Below, in pieces: positions 40,657 through 49,259 of a stretch of 64,000 nucleotides of DNA. The notes below the pieces were generated by a model. The model had not been told where the DNA came from, ran no database searches, and saw only the letters and a list, made by a program, of their open reading frames with translations. The stretch spans positions 186,001 to 250,000 of the forward strand of contig NZ_FNFO01000005.1 in assembly GCF_900100765.1 (NCBI RefSeq), in the 5' to 3' direction. This stretch comes from Catalinimonas alkaloidigena. GTDB taxonomy: Bacteria; Bacteroidota; Bacteroidia; Cytophagales; Flexibacteraceae. Positions within the stretch are counted from its first letter, which is position 1. Each line of letters begins with the position of its first letter. Position numbers and translations under genes: made by a program.

Positions 40657-42588
40657 ATGGAGTTACAACTCGAAAATCTTTTACCCACAGAAAGTGTCTC
40701 GTTCGAGCGGGTGCCGACCAGCGTGTTTCGCAACGCCGACGAAGCGTCGCGGGCGGTAGCGCTGGAAATCGCCCACCTGATTCGCTACAAGCAGGCGGCC
40801 GGGCAACACGTTGTGCTGGGACTGGCTACGGGATCTTCGCCGAAAAAAGTGTACGGCGAGCTGATTCGCCTGCACCGCGAGGAGGGTCTCAGCTTCCGCA
40901 ACGTGATTAGCTTCAACCTGGACGAGTACTATCCGATGAAACCGGACGCCATCCAGAGCTACCACCGGTTTATGCGCGAACAGTTGTTCGACCACATCGA
41001 CATTCAGCCGGAGAATTATCACCTGCCGGACGGCACCCTGCCGCTGGAAGATGTCAGAGCGTTCTGCGAACAGTACGAGCAAAAGATTGAAGCCCTGGGC
41101 GGGTTGGATTTTCAATTACTGGGTATTGGCCGCAACGGTCACATCGGGTTCAACGAACCGGGTTCACACATCTCGTCGCGCACGCGCCTGATGACCCTCG
41201 ACGCCGTGACGCGTCAGGACGCCGGAGGCGATTTCGGCGGCATTGCCAAAGTACCGCGCCGCGCCATCACCCTGGGGGTACGGGCCATCATGAACGCCCG
41301 CCGGGTGGTGCTGATTGCCTGGGGAGAGCACAAGGCCGACATCGTAAAATCAGCCATCGAAGGCCCGATGACGGAGCTGGTACCGGCTTCGTACCTGCAA
41401 ACCCACCAGAACGCCAAGTTTGTGGTCGACGAGGCGTGTGCCTCTGAGCTGACCAGCCGCAAGACGCCGTGGCTGGTACAGGAGGTGAACTGGGACCGGC
41501 CGATGATCAAGAAAGCGGTAACGCAACTGGCGCTGTCGCTGAACAAGCCCGTGCTGCAACTCACCAACCGCGATTACAACGAACACGGCCTGAGCGATCT
41601 GCTGGCCGAATACGGCTCGGCTTACGACATCAACATCGACGTGTTCAACTGGCTTCAGCGGACCATCACGGGCTGGCCCGGTGGCAAACCCAATGCCGAC
41701 GATACGCACCGCCCCGAGCGCGCGCAACCGGCTTCCAAACGCTGCCTGATTTTCAGCCCCCACCCCGACGACGACATCATCTCAATGGGCGGCACGTTTC
41801 AGCGGCTGGTCGACCAGGGACACGACGTCCACGTAGCCTACCAGACGTCCGGGAACATTGCCGTTGCCGACGACGAAGCCCTGCGGTTCATTGACTTTGT
41901 GGTCGACTTCAACAAGGATTTCCAACTGGACGAAGCGCCCGCCAAAGAGATTTTCTTGAAAGCCCAGGCATTTCTGCGTACGAAAGAAGACAGCGAAATC
42001 GACAGCCCGGAAGTGCGTCAGGTGAAAGAACTGATCCGCCGGGGCGAGGCCAAAGCGACCTGCCGGTTCGTGGGCATCCCGGACGAGAACGTCCACTTCC
42101 TGCACATGCCGTTCTACGAAACCGGTACCATTCAGAAAAAACCGCTCGGCGAAGAAGACATTCAACTGACCGTCGACATCATCGCGCAAATTCAACCGCA
42201 CCAGATCTACACCGCCGGTGACCTGGCCGACCCGCACGGGACGCACAAAGTTTGCCTGGACGCCGTGCTCGAGGCGTTGGAGCGTCTGAAGAAAGAACCC
42301 TACATGCAGGATTGCTGGGTGTGGATGTACCGCGGTGCCTGGGCCGAATGGGCCATCCACGAGATCGAAATGGCCGTGCCGATGAGTCCCGATCAGGTGC
42401 TGCAGAAGCGCTACGGCATCTTCAAACACCAGTCACAAAAAGACGGGGTGGTCTTTCAGGGAAGCGATTCGCGCGAGTTCTGGCAACGCGCCGAAGACCG
42501 CAACCACGAAACAGCCGAGTTGTACAACAAGCTGGGCCTGGCCGAATACGCCGCCATGGAGGCGTTTGTGCGGCACCACTTCTTATAG
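40657..42588 (+). CDS. nagB: Fused glucosamine-6-phosphate deaminase and PIG-L-type deacetylase
   Basis: 643 residues, two enzymes in one chain. Residues ~1-300 are NagB: LGLATGSSPKKVYGEL, SFNLDEYYPM (catalytic Asp), LLGIGRNGHIGFNEPGS, and KVPRRAITLGV. Residues ~370-643 are a PIG-L/LmbE zinc deacetylase: LIFSPHPDDDIISMGG (metal ligands) and DLADPHGTHKVCLDAVLEAL. Together they could remove the acetyl group from an N-acetylhexosamine derivative and then convert glucosamine-6-phosphate to fructose-6-phosphate and ammonia. This fusion is known in Bacteroidota. Last gene of the operon, 24 bases after the GH109 gene; a terminator follows. Confidence 0.94.
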   Translation: MELQLENLLPTESVSFERVPTSVFRNADEASRAVALEIAHLIRYKQAAGQHVVLGLATGSSPKKVYGELIRLHREEGLSFRNVISFNLDEYYPMKPDAIQSYHRFMREQLFDHIDIQPENYHLPDGTLPLEDVRAFCEQYEQKIEALGGLDFQLLGIGRNGHIGFNEPGSHISSRTRLMTLDAVTRQDAGGDFGGIAKVPRRAITLGVRAIMNARRVVLIAWGEHKADIVKSAIEGPMTELVPASYLQTHQNAKFVVDEACASELTSRKTPWLVQEVNWDRPMIKKAVTQLALSLNKPVLQLTNRDYNEHGLSDLLAEYGSAYDINIDVFNWLQRTITGWPGGKPNADDTHRPERAQPASKRCLIFSPHPDDDIISMGGTFQRLVDQGHDVHVAYQTSGNIAVADDEALRFIDFVVDFNKDFQLDEAPAKEIFLKAQAFLRTKEDSEIDSPEVRQVKELIRRGEAKATCRFVGIPDENVHFLHMPFYETGTIQKKPLGEEDIQLTVDIIAQIQPHQIYTAGDLADPHGTHKVCLDAVLEALERLKKEPYMQDCWVWMYRGAWAEWAIHEIEMAVPMSPDQVLQKRYGIFKHQSQKDGVVFQGSDSREFWQRAEDRNHETAELYNKLGLAEYAAMEAFVRHHFL

Positions 42589-42612
42589 CAGATCGCTGGT
42601 ACACGCTTTTGC

Positions 42613-42648
42613 AAAACGCCGGGCCCCGCAGGTCCGGCGTTTTTGTTT
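42613..42648 (+). terminator. Intrinsic terminator after nagB
   Basis: Stem AAACGCCGG (42614-42622) / CCGGCGTTT (42634-42642), continuing into TTTTG. Arm bases on the other side are As, so it can act in both directions; the convergent CBM9-like gene ends here too. Confidence 0.8.
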
Positions 42649-43285
42649 AGGGCCGCGGCAAAAACGTGACCTCCCCAAAAAAGCGCGGCTGGTGGAAATC
42701 CGGGCCGGGCGTTTCGATTTTCTGCCACGTCAGGAAGTGGGGCTGTAGCGTGTCGTCCCCGCATTTCTGAAAATTGGCGCGTATGGTGCGTTCGGCTACA
42801 GAAGCCAGGCGATGGTGCTTGAACACCGTCAGCGGAATGGCCAGCGTCAGCTCCCAGCGGCATGGCCCCACGCCTTCCTGTTGCAGGGCGGCGTAAGTTT
42901 TGATTTGCCGGATGATCGCCGGATCGATCGACTCCCGATGGGTGATGTCTTTGCCGTACTGCATCAGGCAGGTACCCAGGCAATTAAACTCCAGGTTGTA
43001 ATAGCCCGCGTTGTCGAACGCGACGAAGAACTCCACGCAACTGTCGCGGTAGACCGGGTCGTTCGGGGCATGAAAGCGCGCCAGGACGTAGGGTTCGCTG
43101 GCGTAAAACTTCACGTAGATCGCCTCTTCGCGATGCGCAATCACGAAAGCAACATCCGGTCTGTAAGGATAGCGATCGAACCAGCCGTGGGTCAATGGCT
43201 GAGGGGTGAGTTGGTCCAGTTGCGCCGCTACGTCTGGTAAGGCAAGGGCGGCATCCGATAAGGGTAAGAAAGGAGCTTGTAACAA
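42647..43285 (-). CDS. CBM9-like carbohydrate-binding domain protein
   Basis: 212 residues from a TTG start; no ATG or GTG is available nearby, and the predicted -7 box at 43309 leaves only a short leader. No signal peptide is seen. The beta-sandwich (YPYRPDVAFVIAHREEAIYVKFYASEP, DPVYRDSCVEFFVAFDNAGYYNLEFNCLGTC, CRWELTLAIPLTVFKHH, ANFQKCGDDTLQPHFLTWQKIETPGPDFHQPRFFGEVTF) matches the family-9-like domain seen in many Bacteroidota proteins. Binding target unknown. Convergent to the nagB operon, so its link to the locus is only positional. Confidence 0.75.
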   Translation of the reverse strand: MLQAPFLPLSDAALALPDVAAQLDQLTPQPLTHGWFDRYPYRPDVAFVIAHREEAIYVKFYASEPYVLARFHAPNDPVYRDSCVEFFVAFDNAGYYNLEFNCLGTCLMQYGKDITHRESIDPAIIRQIKTYAALQQEGVGPCRWELTLAIPLTVFKHHRLASVAERTIRANFQKCGDDTLQPHFLTWQKIETPGPDFHQPRFFGEVTFLPRP

Positions 43286-43308
43286 GGTCGGGGCAGGTAG
43301 ATGAGGGG

Positions 43309-43316
43309 CAAAAGTA
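43309..43316 (-). promoter_or_regulatory. Predicted -7 box of the CBM9-like gene
   Basis: TACTTTTG on the minus strand, an exact consensus match 24 bases upstream of the TTG start codon. No TTG at normal spacing. Confidence 0.4.
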
Positions 43317-43781
43317 GGTACCGGTCCTCTGATTTGGCGAGTACTATGCCAATAATCGGAAAATCATTGCACTCTGGCATATGTACCTACAGGCAATTTA
43401 GTCACTATTTATAACAATAATTACACTAGTAAGGAATTCTAAGGTTCGCCTACTTGTGGTTGTACTTTACCCGCATTTTTGAGCATATTCATATAAATAT
43501 TCCTATTATTTTTTGATTTTTATCGCCCAATCGAACGAAGCAAGCGTCACAAAAGCGTACGGAATCTTCACATTTTCTAGAAAAGCAAACCGATTTATTT
43601 GTTCACTCTAGGCGTCTTACTTGCATCTTCTCGCCTACACCCCGCTCATTTTGCATCCAGTCCTATTTATTCTGATCATTGTACCACAAAACGTTTTTTA
43701 CCTCTCGCCTCCGGCCCCTACTCCGCAGGTGCGTTTTGTACCACCACCTTAGTGCAAACAGATCTAAGGTATAACGGAACC
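43317..43781. other. AT-rich intergenic region
   Basis: 465 bases, much poorer in GC than the flanking genes, with runs such as ATATTCATATAAATATTCC. An open frame from 43599 joins the next gene but its 61 extra codons look non-coding (no signal or domain). It must hold the promoter for the gene at 43782; I saw only imperfect -7 matches (TTTATTTG near 43593-43600). Confidence 0.5.
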
Positions 43782-44393
43782 ATGATGACACGCTTTTTAT
43801 TGATTGGAGCGGCCCTTATTGGCCTGCTTACGACCATCGTCTATATTTTTTGGCACGAAGACCTGCGCTACTCGCAGCCCACGCCACTACCTGCCCATTA
43901 CGAAGCCGTAGCGCCAGGAAGTACGCCGGGCCTGCCCCTACCGACCAACGGCAAACCCACGGTCCTTCATTTCTTCAATCCGGAGTGCCCATGCTCCCGG
44001 TTCAACATCGATCACTTTCGGGCGTTGGTGCGGCGCTACGGCGATGAAGTCAACTTCATTGCGGTGTTGCAGTCCGACCACGAACAGACGGCCCAAGAAA
44101 AGTTTGCCGACTACGATCTGGACGTAGAAGCGGTATGGGATGCTAAAGGCCAGTGGGCAAAGCAGTGCGGCGTATACGCTACGCCGCAGGCCGTGGTGAT
44201 CGACACGGCAGGCACTCTTTTTTATCGCGGTAATTACAACCAGTCACGCTACTGCACGCAACCCAGTACCAACTACGCGCAGCAAGCGATCGAAAGATTG
44301 CTTGGCCAGGGCACCAGCCCCATGCCCCCGCCCCTGTGGCCCCAGACGGCATTGCGTGCCTACGGCTGTCAGTTACCCGCCAACCAACACTAA
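43782..44393 (+). CDS. Membrane-anchored thioredoxin-like protein with CPC motif
   Basis: 203 residues from MMTRFLLIGAALIGLLTTIVYIFW, one N-terminal membrane helix, so the rest faces the periplasm. Thioredoxin-like fold: PTVLHFFNPECPCSRFNIDHF in place of the usual CxxC active site, cis-Pro region YATPQAVVIDTAGTLFYRG. The CPC arrangement (two Cys one residue apart) cannot do standard thioredoxin exchange in the same way, so redox activity is uncertain; such DUF6436-like proteins occur in other bacteria. A C-terminal Cys (YGCQLP) is also present. The next gene starts 21 bases downstream. Confidence 0.75.
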   Translation: MMTRFLLIGAALIGLLTTIVYIFWHEDLRYSQPTPLPAHYEAVAPGSTPGLPLPTNGKPTVLHFFNPECPCSRFNIDHFRALVRRYGDEVNFIAVLQSDHEQTAQEKFADYDLDVEAVWDAKGQWAKQCGVYATPQAVVIDTAGTLFYRGNYNQSRYCTQPSTNYAQQAIERLLGQGTSPMPPPLWPQTALRAYGCQLPANQH

Positions 44394-44414
44394 ACGAACT
44401 TTTATCGACCAGCT

Positions 44415-45794
44415 ATGAAGAATCCTTCAACCCAACCCTCGCTTTCGCCGGCACTGCGCGAAGCGGTGACACAAGAAAAATACAAACAGGCCGAATACAT
44501 CATCCGGTACGTTGTGCTCGGTATGTTTGGCTTCGGTGTCTTTCTGGCGCTCTTTTACGACACCTGGGTGGTAGGCATGGGCGTTGGGACGTGTGCGACC
44601 CTGGCATACGTGCTTACCTACATGACTGCACGTACGTCGGCATTGCACCGCTACGTGACGTCCACCGTGCTCGGTGTGCTGGCTGTGCAGTACATCTACC
44701 AGATGCACGGTCTTTTCGAAATGCACTTTACGTTGTTTGTGGTCGTCACGGTCATGATCCTCTACGAAGACTGGCGTGTGCTGGTGCCCGTTACGCTGGT
44801 GGTCGTAGTACACCACACCACATTTGCGTACCTGCAAAACGTAGGCTACAGCCAGGTGTATTTCTCGCAACTGGACTACGTCGGCCTGCAAACCCTCGTC
44901 TTTCACTACGGTCTGTTTGTGGTGCAGGTAGTGCTCTGTGGCTTCTGGGCCCACCGCAACCACCAGTACAGCCTTACGCAGCGCGTATTGCGCGAAGAAC
45001 AGCGTCGCCTCCAGGAGAAAAACGTGCAGTTTGCAAACGCCATCGCTTCGGGTGAGCTGGAAGTAGCCTACGAACTCGACGAAGAAGATACCCTGGGCAA
45101 AGCGCTGATTTCGATGCGCGACGGCCTCCAACAGGCAGCACGTGCTACAGAACGCCGCAACTGGGCCACGATGGGTCACTCGCGTTTGAACGAAGTGCTC
45201 CGTCAAAACAACCAGAGCGTCGACCAGCTGGCCGACCAGGTCCTGCACGAATTGGTCAGCTACCTGAAGTTGAACCAGGGGGCCATCTTCCTGCTCAACG
45301 ACGACGACGCGGCCCCCCGTCTGATTATGCGGGGATGCTACGCCTACAACCGCAAAAAATACATGCAGATGGAAATCGCGCCGGGCGAAGGTCTGGTGGG
45401 TCAGGTGTACCTGGAAGGCGACCTGACGTACATGACGGAAATTCCTTCGAACTACGTCCGCATTACGTCGGGCCTCGGGGAGGCCACGCCGACCTCGCTC
45501 ATTCTGGTACCGCTGTGCCTCAACGGGCAAACCGTCGGGGTGATGGAACTGGCCTCGTTCCGCGAATACCAACCGCACGAACTGGACTTCCTGAAAAAGA
45601 GCGCGGAGAGCATCGCATCGACGGTTATCTCCGTGCGCACCAATGAACAAACCTCGCGTCTGCTGGAACAGTCGCGCCAACTGACCGAACGGATGCAAGC
45701 TCAGGAAGAAGAGTTGCTCCAGAACTTGGAAGAAATGCAGGCCACGCAGGAAGAGATGATGCGGCAGCGCCAGGAACAGGAGCAGATGGCGTAG
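44415..45794 (+). CDS. Membrane sensor with HAMP and GAF domains, no kinase
   Basis: 459 residues. Residues ~25-185 form about five to six membrane helices (YIIRYVVLGMFGFGVFLALFY ... FHYGLFVVQVVLCGFWAH). Next comes a HAMP-like segment (FANAIASGELEVAYELDEEDTLGKALISMRDGL), a GAF domain about 260-400 (GAIFLLNDDDAAPRLIMRGCYAYNRKKYMQMEIAPGEGLVGQVYLEG, LILVPLCLNGQTVGVMELASF) and a C-terminal coiled coil rich in Glu and Gln (QEEELLQNLEEMQATQEEMMRQRQEQEQ). There is no histidine kinase, cyclase or methyl-accepting output, so the signal must pass through a partner bound to the coiled coil. Probably co-transcribed with the thioredoxin-like gene. Confidence 0.8.
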   Translation: MKNPSTQPSLSPALREAVTQEKYKQAEYIIRYVVLGMFGFGVFLALFYDTWVVGMGVGTCATLAYVLTYMTARTSALHRYVTSTVLGVLAVQYIYQMHGLFEMHFTLFVVVTVMILYEDWRVLVPVTLVVVVHHTTFAYLQNVGYSQVYFSQLDYVGLQTLVFHYGLFVVQVVLCGFWAHRNHQYSLTQRVLREEQRRLQEKNVQFANAIASGELEVAYELDEEDTLGKALISMRDGLQQAARATERRNWATMGHSRLNEVLRQNNQSVDQLADQVLHELVSYLKLNQGAIFLLNDDDAAPRLIMRGCYAYNRKKYMQMEIAPGEGLVGQVYLEGDLTYMTEIPSNYVRITSGLGEATPTSLILVPLCLNGQTVGVMELASFREYQPHELDFLKKSAESIASTVISVRTNEQTSRLLEQSRQLTERMQAQEEELLQNLEEMQATQEEMMRQRQEQEQMA

Positions 45795-45815
45795 GCGCAA
45801 GTGCACACGGAGGGT

Positions 45816-45823
45816 TACTTTTG
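45816..45823 (+). promoter_or_regulatory. Predicted -7 box of nudC
   Basis: TACTTTTG, exact consensus, 41 bases before the ATG at 45865. No clear -33 TTG. Confidence 0.4.
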
Positions 45824-45864
45824 CGCTTTGGGCGGAGCAAGCCGCCCGCTTGTTTAAAGATACT

Positions 45865-46698
45865 ATGCACTTTTTTGTCAGAGACACTCCACCACTCGAT
45901 GCATCGACGCGACGCATCGAGTGGTTCGTTTTTCGGAACCGCGACGTATTGCTAATGCGAGTGGGCGATGCGGTCCGCCTCCCCGGCCCCGCAGAGGTAC
46001 AGCACCTGTCTCTGCCTAACCAGCGTTACCTGGGAAGCCTGGGGGACACCTCTTTTTCGGCCGGGGAAGTAGAGCACGAGGCTGAGGCGCCACCGCAGGC
46101 CGAGTGGGTCAACCTGCGCAAAGTGTACGGGCTTTTGCCCGATGCGCTGTTTCACCTGGCGGGTTATGCCATTCAGGTTCTGGACTGGGATCGGAATTTT
46201 CGCTTCTGTGGTCACTGTGCCACCCCGACCACCGAGCAACCGGGCGAACTGGCCAAACGATGTCCTAATTGCGGGCTGGTCAACTACCCGCGCATCTCAC
46301 CGGCCGTGATCGTGGCCATTACGCGGGGCCATGAGCTTCTGCTCGGACGGGCCAATCGTTTCCCGGCCTACTTTTTTAGTGTGCTGGCGGGGTTTGTCGA
46401 ACCGGGCGAATCGCTGGAAGAGTGTGTACAGCGCGAAGTACACGAAGAGGTAGGTCTCAAGCTCAAAAACATCCGGTATTTCGGTAGCCAGCCGTGGCCC
46501 TTTCCGCACTCGCTGATGGTGGGCTTTACGGCCGAACATGCTTCTGGCGAGATCGAAATTGACCCGAACGAACTGGCCGAGGCGCGTTGGTTCCGTGCCG
46601 ACGAATTGCCCCCCATCCCACCGAAACTCAGCATTGCCCGCCAACTGATCGATTGGTTCGTCGCGCGAGAAACCGGCAAAGTCTTGTCTGATGACTGA
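45865..46698 (+). CDS. nudC: NADH pyrophosphatase
   Basis: 277 residues from MHFFVRDTPP (a TTG five codons earlier is less likely). Zinc ribbon CGHC...CPNC about residues 111-134, then the Nudix domain with the box GFVEPGESLEECVQREVHEEVGL and, after it, SQPWPFPHSLMVGF, the SQPWPFPxS motif that marks NudC. It splits NADH into NMNH and AMP, and related enzymes remove NAD caps from RNA. Cytoplasmic. Has its own predicted promoter and converges on the small gene at 46745. Confidence 0.95.
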   Translation: MHFFVRDTPPLDASTRRIEWFVFRNRDVLLMRVGDAVRLPGPAEVQHLSLPNQRYLGSLGDTSFSAGEVEHEAEAPPQAEWVNLRKVYGLLPDALFHLAGYAIQVLDWDRNFRFCGHCATPTTEQPGELAKRCPNCGLVNYPRISPAVIVAITRGHELLLGRANRFPAYFFSVLAGFVEPGESLEECVQREVHEEVGLKLKNIRYFGSQPWPFPHSLMVGFTAEHASGEIEIDPNELAEARWFRADELPPIPPKLSIARQLIDWFVARETGKVLSDD

Positions 46699-46744
46699 GC
46701 TTCGTCAGCCGGTGCACCTGCGTTCTGCGAAGCGGCCGGGCCCC

Positions 46745-47098
46745 TTACGTGCCGCGCACCTCTTCAATCATCGATTCGCCCTCCGAGGCGTCGCCGCTGG
46801 TCCAGCGCCAACGTTCGTGCAGGCGGAGGCGGCCGTCGGGTAACCACTCCGGGCGCGACTGACAAACGCCGGTCATCAGCTCGCCGGCTGTGTTCATATG
46901 CTGGTAGCGCATGTCGAGATTCCCGGCCGCATCGACCGAAGCGATGAGCGTTCCGAAGCGGATGCCCCCACCCTGATACGTAGCCCACACCAGTGAGCCC
47001 TCTTGTTGGTATTCAAACAGCGTATCGCTGCTGACTTCGCCGTTATCAGAGTTGCTCACCGAACGGAAACGGCGGTTATGGTAATTGATCGAAGACAT
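46745..47098 (-). CDS. Small conserved beta-sheet protein of unknown function
   Basis: 117 residues, no signal peptide, rich in beta strands: INYHNRRFRSVSNSDNGEVSSDTLFEYQQEGSLVWATYQGGGIRFGTLIASVDAAGNLDMRYQHMN, then GELMTGVCQSRPEWLPDGRLRLHERWRWTSGDASEGESMIEE. I recognise the pattern as widespread in bacteria; database names such as N-acetylglutamate synthase for it have no visible basis. Its start overlaps the stop of the ABC-F gene (TAATG), so the two are translationally coupled. Confidence 0.75.
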   Translation of the reverse strand: MSSINYHNRRFRSVSNSDNGEVSSDTLFEYQQEGSLVWATYQGGGIRFGTLIASVDAAGNLDMRYQHMNTAGELMTGVCQSRPEWLPDGRLRLHERWRWTSGDASEGESMIEEVRGT

Positions 47099-48981
47099 TA
47101 TTCGGCACGTTCACTAAGTTCTAACCAGCGGTCTGTTTTCTGCTCCAGTTCTGCGTCGAGCGTTTCGATTTGCTGGGCCCATTGTGTCAGGTCCTCGTGA
47201 TTTTCGCTACCACTGCTCAGCAATTGAATCAATTCGGCCTTGCGACCTTCGAGCGAATCAATTTCGGCTTCCAGACTTTCGTACTCGCGCTGCTCTTTGA
47301 ACGACAGTTTCTTAGCGGATGAGGTTTTTGGAGCGGTCGACGGGGTCGGCGTTGGCCGATTTTTCTCTTCCGCCCACTTCACTTCTGCCGCCGTAGCTTC
47401 CTGCTGTTGGGCAAACGCGCGGTAGTCGGTGTAATTGCCCGGAAAGTTGCGAATCTTTCCGTCCCCTTCAAACACAAACAGGTGCTCCACCAGCCGATCC
47501 ATAAAGTAGCGGTCGTGCGAAACGATGAGGAGACACCCTTCGAAATCGAGCAGGAATTCTTCGAGCAGATTCAGGGTGATCAGGTCCAGATCGTTGGTCG
47601 GTTCGTCCAGGATCAGGAAATTGGGCTGTCGGATCAGGACGCGCAACAGTTGAATCCGGCGCTGCTCCCCACCACTCAATTTGCCGACAGGGGTGTATTG
47701 GCGGGCCGGAGGAAACTGGAAGCGCTGCAACAACTGCGAAGCCGAAACCGTTTCGCCTTTTCCGACCGTCATTACCTCGGCCGTTTCTTTCACCACATCG
47801 ATGACGCGTTTGTCGGCAGGGAGATCGAACACCTCCTGCTCGTAGTATCCAAACACGGTGGTAGAGCCCACATCGACCACGCCGGCATCGGGCGACAACT
47901 GCCCCGTCAGCAGGCGCAGGAAGGTTGTTTTCCCTGTACCGTTCGGCCCGATGATGCCGATCCGGTCTTTCCGTTTAAAGGCGTAAGAAAAGTCGTCGAC
48001 CAGGCGCTTGCCGCCCAGGCTTTTTTGCAGGTCCTCCACCTCCATAATTTTCTTTCCCTGCCGGGCGGTAGGCACGCTGAGGTCCAGGCCGGCTTTCTGC
48101 CCGGGGCCTTGGGCCTTTTTTTCCAGTTCGTAGAACGCATCGATGCGGGCCTGCGACTTGGTACCGCGGGCTTTGGGCTGGCGGCGCATCCACTCCAACT
48201 CGCGCCGCATCAGGTTACGCGCCTTGTCGGTTTCGGACGCCTGCTGTGCTTGCCGTTCCTCCTTTTTCTCCAGAAAGTAAGCGTAATTTCCTTCGTAGCG
48301 ATACAACTGACCTTCGTTCAGTTCCACGATTACGTTGGTGATCCGCTCCAGAAAGTAACGGTCGTGCGTCACCAACAGCAGGGTTTGTTGCCGTGAGGCC
48401 AAATGCCCCTCCAGCCATTCGATGGTAGCCAGGTCCAGGTGGTTGGTCGGCTCGTCCAGGATCAGCAGATCCGGCTCGGAGAGTAACACCCGGGCCAGGT
48501 CGAGGCGCTTCCGCTGACCGCCCGAGAGTTGGCGTACAACCTGGTGCAAGTCGGGCACTCCCAGTTGCGTAAGCGTCTGGCGAATCTGTGTTTCGAATTC
48601 CCAGGCCTGCTGCTCGTCCATGCGCAGAGTAGCCGCTGTTATTTCTGCCGCCTTGCCTCCGGTCAGCGCTTGCTCGTAAGCTTTTACCGCAAGTGCCAGC
48701 GGATGGTCCATCGACAGCACATTGTCGAGCACCGTTGCGTCTTCGTGGAACGTCGGATTCTGGCTCATCATCCCGACCCGTATGCCAGCCGTAACAGCCA
48801 CCTCGCCCTCGTCCGGTGGAATTAACCCGGCCAACACCTTCAGCAACGTGGATTTTCCAGAGCCGTTCACCCCTACCAGCGCGACTTTATCGCCCTGGCT
48901 CACGCCCAGCGACACCCGATGAAACAGCCAGCGGTCTCCGTAGGTCTTAGAAATTTCGTGAGCGGATAGAAATACAGGCAT
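47098..48981 (-). CDS. ABC-F family ATPase (Uup-like)
   Basis: 627 residues, two ABC domains without membrane helices. Domain 1: Walker A GVNGSGKST, signature LSGGQRKRLDLARVLL, Walker B LLILDEPTNHLDL. Linker about 240-300 with a charged helix (KEERQAQQASETDKARNLMRRELEWMRRQPKARGTKSQAR). Domain 2: GPNGTGKTT, LSGGEQRRIQLLRVL, LILDEPTNDLDL. The C-terminal coiled coil (KLSFKEQREYESLEAEIDSLEGRKAELIQLL) is typical of Uup. ABC-F proteins act on ribosomes or, for Uup, on branched DNA and ribosome assembly. Confidence 0.93.
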   Translation of the reverse strand: MPVFLSAHEISKTYGDRWLFHRVSLGVSQGDKVALVGVNGSGKSTLLKVLAGLIPPDEGEVAVTAGIRVGMMSQNPTFHEDATVLDNVLSMDHPLALAVKAYEQALTGGKAAEITAATLRMDEQQAWEFETQIRQTLTQLGVPDLHQVVRQLSGGQRKRLDLARVLLSEPDLLILDEPTNHLDLATIEWLEGHLASRQQTLLLVTHDRYFLERITNVIVELNEGQLYRYEGNYAYFLEKKEERQAQQASETDKARNLMRRELEWMRRQPKARGTKSQARIDAFYELEKKAQGPGQKAGLDLSVPTARQGKKIMEVEDLQKSLGGKRLVDDFSYAFKRKDRIGIIGPNGTGKTTFLRLLTGQLSPDAGVVDVGSTTVFGYYEQEVFDLPADKRVIDVVKETAEVMTVGKGETVSASQLLQRFQFPPARQYTPVGKLSGGEQRRIQLLRVLIRQPNFLILDEPTNDLDLITLNLLEEFLLDFEGCLLIVSHDRYFMDRLVEHLFVFEGDGKIRNFPGNYTDYRAFAQQQEATAAEVKWAEEKNRPTPTPSTAPKTSSAKKLSFKEQREYESLEAEIDSLEGRKAELIQLLSSGSENHEDLTQWAQQIETLDAELEQKTDRWLELSERAE

Positions 48982-49123
48982 ATGGTTTGAAGAATGGATG
49001 CGTACAATCCTCGCAAATATACAACAACGCCCCCCGAGATCAGGGCGTCTTTTGTGAACAGAATGAGTAGGATATAGAGCAATTTCGTTATTAATATAAT
49101 TTTAGATTTTATAATGTTATTCA

Positions 49124-49131
49124 TATATTTG
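49124..49131 (+). promoter_or_regulatory. Predicted -7 box of the second hybrid kinase
   Basis: TATATTTG, exact consensus, in an AT-rich tract. Predicted transcription start near 49138, leader about 120 bases. No TTG at the usual distance; TTTT is present instead. Confidence 0.45.
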
Positions 49132-49259
49132 CATCTAATAACAAAATAAACCGACGTAAAACCTTACAAGGCACCGACGGGCCAAGTAGGAACAGAGGGG
49201 TTCGGAAGATTCGGTGAGGAACTGAATAATTGTTTATTTGCCGCCCCAAACCTGCAAGA

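Noticed and set aside
46699-46740. Hairpin GCTTCGTCAG / CTGCGAAGC between nudC and the opposing gene
   Set aside because: It has a bulge and no T run on either strand; too weak to call a terminator.
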